Of a stretch of 64,000 nucleotides of DNA, positions 1 to 10,630 are shown piece after piece. The notes beneath the pieces were generated by a model. It did no database searches. It had not been told where the DNA came from and saw only the letters and a program-made list of their open reading frames with translations. The position numbers were made by a program, and so were the translations under genes. This DNA is from Gremmenia infestans (lineage: Eukaryota; Ascomycota; Leotiomycetes; Helotiales; Hamatocanthoscyphaceae), in contig JAFEVB010000010.1 in the NCBI GenBank assembly GCA_032629725.1, forward strand, positions 124,001 through 188,000, given 5' to 3'. Position 1 is the first letter of the stretch; each line of letters starts with the position of its first letter.

Positions 1-826
1 CAGAATCCCCACTCCCTCATCTTCTCCTCTTCGGTAAGCACGGGCTTGGGCTTCTCCATAGCGATGCCTTTGCTGCCAATGTAGCCACTTCGCAGTTTCA
101 TTGTGGCGCCCTTCAGTGGCAATCGTGACCGGGTAGTAGCGAGGAGGGAACCTTGATTTTCTTGGCCTTGATTTTCGTTCTCGTCGTTGCCGTCGTCTTC
201 ATCTGGTTCCATGCGGTCAATACCCTGAGAACGTGTGTGCATTTTTCGAAAGCCTTGTCTCGACACTCGAACACCGGCAGCTTGCGGGATAGCCTCCTCG
301 AATCCCAATTCTTTGGTTCTCTCTTATTTAATTGCGGTGTAATTCGTACTGTCAACAACAGCTTCCTTCGGCACATGTCCCCACGCCCAAAACTCACGCC
401 TGTCGAACATCGCTTCGTGTTCGAAATCACCATCTAGAACTCGATTTTGAAGAACGAGGTTGACATCAAAGAGGTTAACACTGCTTTTTGCAAGTTCCTG
501 GTTGTTGATGCGCCAGACTTTCATGTTGTGCCTTTGCGAACTTTCCTTTTCTAGCAACTGACGCCCTTGTATTCTAAAGCCGCCCCGGACTTCGCCATTT
601 TCAGACAATCTCAGCTTCACAGTGTCATCATTTGCCTTGCGCTTGTCAGGGTACAAGGAGATAAGGCTGCTCTTGCTCCATGGCTTGGGACCCAAGCGGG
701 ATTCGTGTTCTCGGCGTTTGAGATGGTCGTTGAGGGCTGTGTTTCGATTCTCCACTGAATCTGGGAAGTTCTGGAAAGCTCGACTTCATAATCACCAGAT
801 GTTTGTAAAATAGAAGAGACTGGCAT
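1..826 (-). CDS. unrecognised protein, 3' part beyond the window edge
   Basis: Two minus-strand open stretches look coding. One runs from about 780 to 324 and contains FWAWGHVPKEAVVD. The other runs from about 318 to the window edge, contains ELGFEEAIPQAAGVRVSRQG and continues acid-rich to the last base. They are in different frames, so an intron or frameshift lies near 320-370; I could not place a convincing donor and acceptor there. An ATG at 826 opens a third frame (MPVSSILQT) that may be the first exon. No domain was recognised. The gene runs off the left edge, so its C-terminus is missing. It could be an intact multi-exon gene or a broken one. Nothing indicates its function. Confidence 0.4.
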
Positions 827-1771
827 ACCGAAGACCGAAGGCCATGTCTGATGAGATGTATCTACTACATAATTCCACAGACTCTAAATGGTTCAGGATG
901 TCTCTCAAGTTGAGTCCCAAGTTGAGACCAAACTTGAGGTTACCAGGATCTTCCTTGACCCTGAGGCAACTTAAACCTATTTACAGAACTTTCTACATCT
1001 TTTAACACCTAAAACTGACTGTCTAGAATTGGGAAAGTTTTCGGCAGTGGTAGCGCAAGAATGCGGAGACATTATGTGGATATGTTACGAAAGACGCATA
1101 GTCCCTTAAAACCATACCCCGCGTATTGAATGCTGGTCCTATAGATCTGGTGATCTTTTCTATTGAGTATCAAACATAGTGGAAGTTGATACATATTCTG
1201 GTAATAAAGCGACTCGGAAAAGGGGGAGGTATGTCGACCGCTTTAGGCCAAGCTCGATCTCACCCCTGGCCTGACCCACTCACCCCACCGAGGTACTATA
1301 GCACCCCACCCCACCAACTTCCCGTCGGCCTGAACTCGACTCGTCAACTGCAACTATCCGCGTTCAAGAGATACACCACGTTCCACGCTCCACGACATAA
1401 TACACTCAACCTGGTTGCTGGCTTCACTTTCTCCAATTAATTCTCCGCGATACCACACCGGCACACCAGAAACCGGAACTTTCCTGACTTGTTCCACGCT
1501 CAATTGCCCAAGGCGCATCTCGAGTCCTCCCCCGCATCAACACAACAGCTTCACAGCACCCTGCACCCTCCCGCACGAACGCCAGCAATCACGAACCTCG
1601 AGAATCTGCCAACTCCGAACGTCTTGGCTTCCTATTTAAAGAGCACCCCTTGTCGAAAATTCCCCATCAAGTTTTCGCTTCACCGCTCCTCTTTTGCTCG
1701 ACGAGAAAAGAAAACGTTTATTCAAATCAACCCGCATCTACGCCTGAATAGCCTCTTCAAAACCTACAACC
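827..1771. other. intergenic / 5' leader of the E2 gene
   Basis: No gene is supported here. Positions 1240-1770 are C- and CT-rich on the plus strand, as in many fungal promoters and leaders. A TATA-like TATTTAAA lies at 1633-1640, about 130 bases before the ATG at 1772. The rest has no recognised feature. Confidence 0.45.
1633..1640 (+). promoter_or_regulatory. TATA-like element before the E2 gene
   Basis: TATTTAAA stands 132 bases upstream of the start codon, with a pyrimidine-rich stretch (about 1670-1700) between. The position suits a core promoter; this is by sequence likeness only. Confidence 0.35.
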
Positions 1772-2384
1772 ATGTCACAAGTCTCGGCAGGAGCAGCCGG
1801 ACTACTCCAGAGACAGCTAAAGGAAATGCAGCAGGCAAAAGACCTCCCCGGGATATCTTGTGGACTGGTGGACAACAACGTATTTGAGTGGGAGGTGATG
1901 CTGATGATTAGTGACGATTGCAAGTACTACGGCGGTAAGTTCCTCGCACCCCACGCATGACATTATGATACGATATTACATGAATACGAGGGCTGGGCTA
2001 AACAAAACGGTCACCCCGCCAGGAGGTAACTTCCGCTGTCACTTGTCCTTCCCAACGTCCTACCCACACATGCCGCCAAGCCTCACATTCAAGGACCCCA
2101 TCCCCTTCCACCCGAACATTTACTCCAACGGCGTCTTGTGCATCTCGATCCTGCACCCGCCAGAGGAGGACCAATATGGTTTTGAGAGTGCGGCGGAGAG
2201 ATGGAGTCCGGTGCAGACGCCGGAGACAATATTATTGAGTGTTATCAGTCTGCTGCATAGTCCTAATGACGAGAGCCCGGCGAATGTGGAAGCGGCGAAG
2301 TTATGGAGGGAGGAGAAGAGTGGCGGCAAGGAATTCAAGAGGAGGTGTCGGAAGGTGGTGAGGGAAAGTTTGGGCGAGGATTGA
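1772..2384 (+). CDS. ubc15: ubiquitin-conjugating enzyme E2, UBE2G1/Ubc15 type
   Basis: This E2 accepts ubiquitin from E1 on a cysteine and passes it to substrates with an E3. Exons are 1772-1934 and about 2023-2384, giving 174 aa. The intron is GTAAGT...AG with branch GCTAAAC; a second AG three bases on (exon from 2026) would remove one Gly. The UBC fold is complete: N-terminal helix (LLQRQLKEM), FHPNIY, then NGVLCIS with catalytic Cys about residue 94. The extended acidic loop (HPPEEDQYGFESAAERW) marks the UBC7/UBE2G/CDC34 group. SPANVEAAKLWREE and the basic end (EFKRRCRKVV) fit UBE2G1/S. pombe Ubc15 better than the ERAD enzyme UBC7/UBE2G2, whose matching segment is SGANVDA. Family assignment is firm; the choice between paralogues is likely but not certain. 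Confidence 0.9.
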
Positions 2385-2825
2385 TTAGTGGGGTACAAGC
2401 TGGTCACAGACACCTGCAAGTTTGGGAGTTCATGTTAGGTGCGTCTATGGTTGGGTATGGAGTTTATTCTTATGCATTGTGGTTCTTTGGCATGCATTTA
2501 ATACATCGGGGGAGTTTTGGTTCTTACAGAACGCAAGCGTAATGAAATGGAAATGAACATATTCTACATATCTCATGTTCCATCACGTGGCGAACGGTTC
2601 TTGCACTTCTTTTATTTGTCTCTATTCTTGCTATACAAGTCTGTATACAAGCTTAGTGGCATTACACCAAAGGCCGAGCTCCATCTTGGGAAACAAGAGA
2701 GCTCTCAGATCCTGCCATTGACTAAGTTGCATGGGAGCACTATTTACTCATGCAGCTTAGGTTCGAAAGTGTGGCTTCTTTCATACAATTCTTATACGTC
2801 CCCTGTGAGATAAGACCCATACCAT
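2385..2825. other. intergenic between E2 gene and decayed gene
   Basis: This is the shared 3' region of two converging units. No RNA gene, repeat or credible reading frame was seen. Confidence 0.4.
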
Positions 2826-5314
2826 TTACTGAGCGATACAAGTACTGCCACCCCCGCGTTGATCGCGAGATAAGTCCAAAGACGACCCCGCGCTCCTCCT
2901 ACACCTCGCGACAATCGCCCGTGATTGCACATCCCCAGCAATGCGTTCCAACAAGTACATTCCCACATTCAACCAGAAAACTCTAGTTGCCTCTTGCTCT
3001 TGCTCTTCAGACGAAGCCGTCTGCAAAGCATCCAACCTCTCAACACCCAGCTCACACAGCTGCACTCGCAGTATTTGCAGCTCGTCATGTGCCGTCAAGA
3101 CGAGCGCTATATTCCGGACTAGTGGTCTCCCGGGGAACATGCTGAAGAGATAGTGTCCTAGGTCTACGCACCGCGCTTGGTCATTATCCGCGATAGCTTG
3201 AACGGCTAACTTCAAGATGGCGTTGATTTCCGCGTCTTCTTTGCGTATATCTGCAGCATCAGATGTGAGTATAAAGCATTTCGCACGCTTGGCAAGGTGC
3301 GCCATTTTATCGGTATCTATTATTGTTCGTGGATTGTCCGGGCCGGAATGACACTTTTCTTGTCACGAGGGCGCTATGTGTATGAATCTTCGAGTGCGCA
3401 TATGGCTGACTCGATAGCATCCGCGATCTCTGAGCGTGTTTTCCAGAAGCTGGCGCGATTCCGCGTTTCCCTGGCAGCGGTGCATAATTGTGAAGCGGTC
3501 TTCTACGCTCCCCTCTCCTCCCTGCCAAGCGAAATTGGTTTGAATTTCTTGAATCTGCACACGTAGCGCCTGCTTTAAGTCTTCTTGCCAGAGTGTGTGA
3601 GAGGATGAATAGCTTATGCTAAATCTTTCGCTTATAGACAGATCGGGATGTTCAGTACTTGCGGAGTTGTGCGGCCGACGATTTCAAAGCTCCATTTACG
3701 CACTGCGTGGTCCCAGAAAATGTCGCTGTGTATGTTCGCGTAGTGTAGTGCGGAGATGGGTTTGTATGTATCGTTTCTGGGCAGGTTTGCGCGCCTGCCG
3801 ATTGGGGGCTAGTTTATCAGTGCGGGCTCGTCGTGTGCGGGGAATGAGGAGAGGAAGAAGCCGAGACGGGGCGTGTCATCTTAGCGGTCGCTGATGAAGG
3901 GAGTGGATTTGGAGCCGTTGATGGATGTTTCGAATGAGTAGCCTAGCTCGGCGTAGATTTGGTCTTCGAATTACGGTTCCTCCTTTGCTATGGTGTCAAG
4001 ACGGTCTATGGGGATCGTGTAGATGATGTCTAGGACTTTTGAAAAAAAAAGTATTGCATGATGTATTGGGTGGTGGTGTATGGTGAGCTTTGATTCGTTT
4101 TGTTTTTCTTTTTTGTTGCTAGGGGGGGAAGAAGGGGGCTTACGGCGAGTTCGTGCAACATTGTGGTTACGCAATGGAACCTCTCTGCAAATTCCTCGGA
4201 CGGACTCAAATCACTTCTCGACAGCGGTTGGAGCAGCTGAGTCGAGAACTGCATCGCAATTGCATCCCCTGTTTCTACAATGAACGTTACAGCTTTCCAC
4301 GGTCTTGCTGTCTCATTCTCAAGCCTTTGATTGGTCGCCGCATCGTTTTTTCTATCTCCGAACCCGAATAAGACTTGTGTTTCTAGGCGCGCGGGAAACT
4401 AGTCCTTTTGCCGTTGTACCTCATCCGGGTCTGCTGGAGGGCGGCAGTGGAGTGTGTAGAGCGGTCTACCCGCTGCGTGTTTCTTTTCCGGCGAGCGTCC
4501 ATCGAGGTGGTCTGGACGCGGTCTTCGCTCGCCACAGAAATACGCATCTAGCTACTCCGTACGCGCACCATATCAGACAGCCATACAGTCCAATGTTCAA
4601 AACGGGCTAAAACAAGTTCAAAGCAAAGAAAAGGCGGACCTACGTAACCAAAGCGACGTATGTTCCGAGGTCAAATGCCTACTCACCAACCGCAGCACCG
4701 GCTTCAGAATCTTCCAAATGACTGGATTGTTCGTAATCCACATCCCCGGATCCCTTCCTCGCAAATCATACTGTTTGCCGATTGCGTGGACAGGACTGAG
4801 TTCTCTGTCTTCGTGCATGAGTAGCCATTCTCGTTCCCAGTTGTCTTGCGCGAGGGCGACTGTGTCAATTCAATTACTTATCAACAGGAACTCTACTCAT
4901 ATCCTTTGCCACTGTCAATCGAATGTAGTTTCCAATGTTGAATGAAAGACGACGCTTACAGTATCCCGTTTGTCAACCGACTTTCCTCGGCACTGAGATC
5001 TGGATACGCTCCTAGATCAACCAGGTCCCGGGCCCGCAAGCCATGTAATAGCACTAAGGGCTGGAATTCCTCTTTGTGGAAGATTTTCTGGGACTCGGCG
5101 TCTGTACGGGAAAAAATTGTGCGGGTTTCAGTGGGCGTGTAGCCTGTTTTGGTTTCAGTCAATTGAGGGTTGTGATTGGTTATAGGCAGTAGGAAATTTT
5201 CAAGGGGATGGGAAGACAGACCTAATCTCTTGAGGGGGTTGAAGAGGCCGAGTGTATCGCTGGAAGCGGGGAGGATGCCGTATTTTTCCGCGTACGGCGT
5301 TGGTTGAGGGGATG
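2826..5314 (-). pseudogene. decayed multi-exon gene, protein family unrecognised
   Basis: Protein-like sequence runs down the minus strand with exon-intron structure still visible. One exon (4818 to about 4695) holds VHAIGKQYDLRGRDPGMWI and ends at a clear GTGAGT donor; it joins in frame at about 4548 to LDAYFCGERRPRPDHLDG. The next exon reaches CVTTMLHELA before a GTAAGC donor at about 4145. Later parts include FEDQIYAELGYSFETSING, DTYKPISALHYANIHSD and, at 2826-3305, DAEINAILKLAVQAIADN. In-frame stops occur at 4399-4401, 3971-3973, 3881-3883, 3809-3811 and 3363-3365, each inside otherwise coherent protein; another at 3632-3634 may be intronic. The stops are TAG, TAA or TGA, compatible with C-to-T change of Gln or Arg codons. 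MLHELA recalls an HExxH zinc-protease motif, but an intron follows and the second His is not visible. I consider it a pseudogene; many unusual introns are the alternative. Confidence 0.7.
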
Positions 5315-5727
5315 CTTAAGGGGTTGGTAGAGGACGGGGACGGACACTTGAGGGTGGCACCTTTTTTGCCAGATATTTAGGTAGATGGATGATGGTATTT
5401 TGAAAGAATGTGGGGGTGTCAGACAATGGATGGTGGGTGGGAACTTAAAGTTAAAGACCTTTAATGGGCTCCTTGCCGGATCTGGAAAGGGGGTTGGTAC
5501 AATGCAATGCCGTGGAAGAACAATGGAATAGTTTGTGATCTTTTTGATAAGCAAATGATAAAGAAAGAAACTTTGATTTGCGCTAGACATTAGAGTCATA
5601 GAGGTTTTGCGCTCGCTTCGCTTGAAAAAGGAGAGGGTTATGCGACGGCTAACAGGACGAGCTGAAGTCGATGGAAATAAGAATAGAATGACGGAGAGCT
5701 GGAAGAAATGCGGCTACATCCAACCAA
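5315..5727. other. intergenic upstream of the decayed gene
   Basis: This separates the decayed gene's first visible exon from the epoxide hydrolase stop. Minus-strand open frames here have low-complexity composition and show no recognisable domain, though extra 5' exons of the decayed gene could lie here. Confidence 0.35.
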
Positions 5728-7034
5728 TCAAATCACTACCTTTCCCTTGACATCCGCCGCACCCCCCTTGTCACCAAACATCTCCCTCAGATCCCCAACT
5801 AATAATTCCGGCCTCTCATACGCCGCAAAATGCCCCCCATCCGCATGACGCCTTTCAAACACCAAATCCCCCAACCCTGCGCCACACTTACTCGGCGGAA
5901 CACATAAATCCTGTGGAAAGTAACTCAACCCCAACTTCACAGCACCATTATACCCATACAACTTCTTCTCCTCCTCCTCAACATTAGTATGCGTCGCCTC
6001 GTAGTAAATCCGCGTACTGGCCTCTGGTCCGGCGCGCGAGAACTGGTAGATGGAAATCCACGTCAAGACCTCGTCGTCAGTCCAAGGATACGAGTCGGTC
6101 CAATCGTGCAGCTTCTCATAAATCCAGCTCAAGAGCGCGAGGGGGGAGTCGCGGAGCGCGAAGCCGATGGTGGAGGGTTTTGTGCTTTGCAGGGCGTTGT
6201 AGCCGAAGCCTTGTTCTCTGAACCATTGGGTGCGTTGGATGCCTGCTTGTTCTTGGGGGGTGAGGGGGCTGGTGTTGGTGGATAGGAAAGAGGCGAGGGT
6301 TTCGCCGCGGATTTGAGCGACGTTTAGATGTGTGGCTAGGCAGTGGGTTGGATAATTGGCGCTTACGAGGCGGGTTATGGAGAAGCCCCAGTCGCCACCT
6401 TGAGTCACTGGGGATATTGTTAGTAGGATGACTTAGAAAACAAAATTGTGAACGTGCCGTATTTGTCGTATCCCAAGTGCAGCATAACCTTGTGAATAGC
6501 TTCAGCGTACTGTGATCTACCAAAAGCAGGTTGCTTGACACCTTGCGAGAAGCCAAAATTGGGCAGGGATGGTGCTACAACATGGAATGTTGGCCCGTCT
6601 GGGTTCTCCAAAAGAAGAGGCAAGATCTTCGAGACCTCAACGAAACTTCCTGGCCCTGATCCAGTCAGCTGATGTAGGATTTGGGGTCATGAACGAGGAA
6701 ACTTACAGCCGTGACAGAATAGCAACGGAATACTGTCAGCTTTTGGAGATTTTTTATGCACGAAATGCATCTCCAGGTCTTCAAACCCATCTACATGCAC
6801 TTTCGTTGTGAATTGTGGCAGCGTGTCATTTAGCTTCTTCTCTTGAGCACGCCAATCAAACTCATCACGCCAGTACTTGATCAGGCGGCTCATGTCAGAG
6901 AGGATGGTACCATATTTCCAGTCGTCGGAGAAGTCGACTTCTTCTGGGAGTGTCGTGGTAGCGAGTTTGGCTTTCACCAAGGTGAGAGCGGAGTCGGGGA
7001 CGGAGATCTTGAAGGGTGTGATTTGGGCGGCCAT
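5728..7034 (-). CDS. epoxide hydrolase, microsomal-type with EHN domain
   Basis: An alpha/beta-hydrolase that opens epoxides to diols. Exons on the minus strand are 7034-6707, 6655-6458 and 6407-5728, giving 401 aa. The N-terminal third is the epoxide hydrolase N-terminal domain (ITPFKISVPDSALTLVKAKL, then DFSDDWKYG). The oxyanion motif HGWPG (residues 108-112) is rebuilt exactly across intron 1. The nucleophile elbow QGGDWG places the catalytic Asp at about 181. The catalytic His is in GGHFAAYERPE (about 368), and tyrosines in the lid (IYYEATH) could position the epoxide. Intron 2 (6457-6408) starts with GC instead of GT; only GC-AG splicing keeps YDKYVTQGGDWG in frame. Substrate is unknown; members serve detoxification or secondary metabolism. 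No pathway partners lie nearby. Confidence 0.9.
6408..6457 (-). other. GC-AG intron in the epoxide hydrolase gene
   Basis: This 50-base intron begins GCACGT and ends CCCCAG, with a perfect TACTAAC branch site 10 to 16 bases before its end. The only nearby GT, four bases inside, puts the next exon out of frame. Confidence 0.75.
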
Positions 7035-7765
7035 TGTGAAGAAAGGGATGTAGATGATTTGGTTACGGTAAAGATGTTATGAGATTGATCTAAAAAAATC
7101 GTTGGATGATTGTGAATGCGGAATGGCGGAGCTTTCGAAAGAGGACATGCGGATCTTTATAGACTTGACCATTCCAGATGGACTACATCACCATAGCCAT
7201 TTCATGTCTAATACAGTATCATCTGCATACATACAAGCAACGTAAAACGTATGGCTTATACTTACTATGCTTACCTGATGTGCAAGACATGAAGTCTTAT
7301 GTAATTCGCAACCGCCCCTCGTCAGAAAGGTATAAACATGCGGGGTGAAGTTGGAGACATTCCGCATTATGTCAGCATCTAGGTGCAGTGCTTACATAAT
7401 ACTGTTCTGTCCAATGGCAATAACAACGACATCCTAGTTACCACAAAGGAGGAATTGTCCGAAAGTAGTTGAGGAGAGTGTGCCAATAATATTGAAGCGT
7501 TCTGTTTTATCTACTCGAGTATTTGTGACCATTATTAATTTAATATTATGCCTGTGATATCGATTGTCTCTCCTTTTCAATTCCGCTCCACTCTTTCCGC
7601 TCCCACACCCGCTCAACCGAGGCTACATTACCATCATCCATCCCCATCTATAACTTCACATCACACTCCAACATCCCGTGATTCCAACACTATACCATCC
7701 CATTCATCCCCTCCATACTCCATTCCAACCTCTCTCGTCCCCCTCCCCCTCCCGCTCCCGCCAAA
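7035..7765. other. divergent intergenic region
   Basis: Holds the promoters of the epoxide hydrolase (minus) and the GlcG-like gene (plus). Positions 7600-7765 are a C-rich pyrimidine leader before the right-hand ATG. No other feature was recognised. Confidence 0.4.
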
Positions 7766-8409
7766 ATGCCATCCACAGCCACAAAAACCCTCCAAACGCT
7801 CACCCTCCCCGGCGCCAAGATCGCGCTAGCAGCGGCGGAAGCCAAAGCCAAAGCCATGAACCTCGACATGAACATCGCCATCGTAGACGCGTCGACGCAT
7901 CTACTGGCTTTTAGTAGGATGGAGAATGCGAAAATTACCAGTATAGGGATTGCGATGGATAAGGCGTTTACGGCAGCTGGGCATCGGGTGGGGACGCATA
8001 CTTATAAAGAGGCTGTTTGTACGTTACGCTGTTTTCTCCTCAGCTACTTTCTATTCATCCATTCAGTCATTTCTAATACTTTCATTTCTTCTACGTTTAC
8101 TTTTATACTCAATCACCGCTCCATGTTACATTTTCCCATTTTTGTAAAATTTTCTCTCAGGTATAAGTACTTATTTGCGTTTCTTTAGGGCCTGGAGGAC
8201 CTGCATATGGCTTGGGGAATACGAATGGAGGTCGCTTTACTACGTTTGGAGGTGGGCTACCTATTTTGAATGAGAGAGGGGAGGTTGTGGGGGGTATTGG
8301 GGCGAGTACTGGGACGCCGGCGCAAGATCAGGAGGTTGTTACTGCAGGGAAGGAGGCCATTGAGAGGGTTCTGAGGGAGGAGAGTGGGAGATTGAAGGCT
8401 AAGTTGTAG
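7766..8409 (+). CDS. DUF336 / GlcG-HbpS-like protein
   Basis: A 157-aa protein of the GlcG/HbpS-like (DUF336, PF03928) family, whose members bind haem or cofactors; the role in fungi is unsettled. Exons are 7766-8018 and 8189-8409. The 170-base intron rebuilds YKEAVWPGGPAYGL, which matches the family. Typical elements are TLPGAKIALAAAEAKAKAM, MNIAIVDASTHLLAFSRMEN, then TFGGGLPILNERGEVVGGIG and the C-terminal ASTGTPAQDQEVVTAGKEAI. An earlier AG near 8160 is a possible alternative acceptor but would break the frame. No signal peptide is seen, so it is probably cytosolic. It is divergent from the epoxide hydrolase; shared control is possible but unsupported. Confidence 0.85.
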
Positions 8410-8499
8410 TGATAGAGCGAATGTATCAATCAACGATAAATGAGCAATGGAAATGGCAAAAGAAAGAGGGGGAAGATGAGGGTATCACGTGTGCTAGGT

Positions 8500-9937
8500 C
8501 TAATCACAAAGTCCAAGCAGCCGACCGGCAACAGCATCCCACTCCTCATCCCATCTCCTTCTCCCCTCCGTCACAGCTCCTTTCCTCAAGCTCGCCAATT
8601 CCTTCCCCTCACTATCACTGAATAACTCTCTCAACACGTGCGCCAAGTCTGCACTCTTCACAAAGCCCCGTCCATTGACACCTTCCCTGACAAGCTCACC
8701 CCAACTCTCGTAGTCCCCATATCCGACAACGGGCAAGCCAGCTCCAAACATATCTACGACTTTCATGGGAAGATCAACACCACTGCTACTCATATGCAGA
8801 CAGACTCCTAGATCCGCACACGCTAGTAAAGTGGCGTAATCTTCGGTGCTGAGCCAGGCGGATAAAATTGTGACGTTTGGTAAATTCCCTTCTTGTGTTA
8901 AAGAAGCTATACGGTCGAGGTACATTTGCTTTTGGGGCCCTTTGCCTGTGATGATAGCGAGTATTGGAGGGAGGGGTTCGGTGCTGGAAGAGTAGAAGCA
9001 AAGTGCTTCAAGGAGGAGATTGAAATTTTCGTCTGGGGTCCAGGATGTGCTGCTCACTAGGAGTCTCGTTTCCCCTGCCATTATCTTATCTGCTTGCTTG
9101 CTCGTCTCTGGTAAACTGCATAGGAATGCTTTTCGTGCTTCGGGGTTTGATATAGGCTGGAAGATGGCAGCTGGTCGATCGTGCAGTGTGAATATTGGAG
9201 ATCGTATCTTATATGGCTGGTTCTTTAATTGTTTCGCCATCGCATCTGTGACGGTAAATGATGCCGTCGGCGCATACCTGCCCAATATAGCCTCGTAGTA
9301 TTTCGAGATGGTGACGAAAGGATGATTCGCTCCTCTTGTACCAGCAAGTATTGTCCAGCCGTAGTTATGCCAGTCGATTATCAAGTGCGTATTTCGGAGG
9401 AAACATATTATAATTGCGATGAAAAGGGTGGGTATCGAGGGCGGATTTTGGACGAGAAGCCATCGCGCAGGCTTTATGCGGTAGCTGAGGATTTGGAAAA
9501 GACTCCAAATCTGCCAAATGACTTTTAGGGGTCCTGTGAGGATAAAGGGGAGGGATTTCGAGCGCAGGATGGGTGGTGGGGGAGGTAGGGGGACGATTGT
9601 AATCAAGGGATTGTCGAGGAGACCTGGATGGGGGGTTGATTCTGTAGAGATTAGCTTGGAAGTACATGTTTATATGTGAGTTCTTACCTTGATACCCAAT
9701 TACATCTACCCTGCCACCGTGTTTTGCTATACTCATAGCATGATATTGCATCCGCGGACTACGTCCAATATCTCCAAGAACCAGCACTTGGACGGAGATC
9801 TTGGGTTCATCTACTGCGGATGCTGAGGATACAACCTTTGGCGGAGAGTGGTTTACATATCGACTTGGCCACAACAAGAGCAGAATGGTCAGGGTGGTTG
9901 AAGCAAGTACTGCCAAAGTCAAGATGATTTCCAACAT
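8500..9937 (-). CDS. alg1: ALG1, chitobiosyldiphosphodolichol beta-mannosyltransferase
   Basis: Adds the first mannose from GDP-Man to GlcNAc2-PP-dolichol on the cytosolic face of the ER, an early essential step of N-glycan assembly. Exons are 9937-9688 and 9641-8500, giving 463 aa, close to yeast Alg1 (449). The 46-base intron joins VIGYQ to ESTPHPGLL. Residues 1-25 form the N-terminal membrane anchor (MLEIILTLAVLASTTLTILL). The N-domain has VLVLGDIGRSPRMQYHA, and the middle has LIIDWHNYGWTIL. The C-domain has LLVSSTSWTPDENFNLLLEA, the acidic motif SSGVDLPMKVVDMFGAGLPV and YGDYESWGELVREGVNG. All Alg1 hallmarks appear. The start is divergent from the zinc transporter. Confidence 0.95.
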
Positions 9938-10630
9938 GATTTAAACGTGGCTGTTTGGGGAATGCTCTAAAGCCAGGACACCGGTCGTGATTATCCGGAT
10001 ATAATTGCCTTGCACATATTTCCAACCGAATCCGAGGTAAGGCTGAGTATAATCTACTGGAATGCAGATATAAAAAGGTGGGATTATTATTGACCGCACC
10101 GCTTTGAGCTTCCTGTGACGGATGTGACGATCTACGGGCTGCTTGCAGAAGGGGATAAGCTGCCGGGGCCCCCAGCAAAGGCTAATGTGGTATCAGCCTA
10201 TCAAAGTGCCCATTTCGATCCATAAGGTTCCAAATGCAGGGGAAACAAATCAACACCGGACGACCTCCACTCACTCTTCCCCATACAGTAGGTACGTAGT
10301 ACAGTCCTCACCCTCACCTCTTTAACGTTTACGTCTACTACCGGTATTCCTTTTCCTGCGCATAAATCCCATAACGACAGCGACGGCGACCACTCGACGA
10401 CAATCGCTACTCGACTACTGTACGTACGTACACGAACTTACCACTCTCAGCGCCCCGCTGCCCGTCCACCCTTTCCACGCCCGATCAACAGAAACCATCT
10501 CGAAGGAGGAAACAGAATACTCTCGTATTATACTGTCGGGCAAAGCCGCAATCTGGCAGAGTACATATGAAGGACGTGGTCAATTTGGTGCGAGCTTCAC
10601 AGCTCCTACAACTGCGTTGAGGACCAGACA
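9938..10630. other. divergent promoter region of ALG1 and the zinc transporter
   Basis: Roughly 690 bases between two start codons. It contains GTACGTACGTAC-like short runs (around 10420) and pyrimidine-rich leader sequence before the plus-strand gene. No specific site was recognised. Confidence 0.4.

Noticed and set aside
1186..1887. Overlapping plus-strand open frames upstream of and into the E2 gene
   Set aside because: They are Pro/Ser/Thr-rich products of C-rich leader DNA, show no domain, and overlap the true E2 first exon in another frame.
5222..5599. 125-codon minus-strand frame
   Set aside because: Composition is low-complexity with no recognised motif, and part overlaps the better supported first exon of the decayed gene in another frame.
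5728..8409. Epoxide hydrolase and GlcG-like gene as a metabolic cluster
   Set aside because: No backbone synthase, oxidase, transporter or regulator lies around them, so a cluster is not supported.
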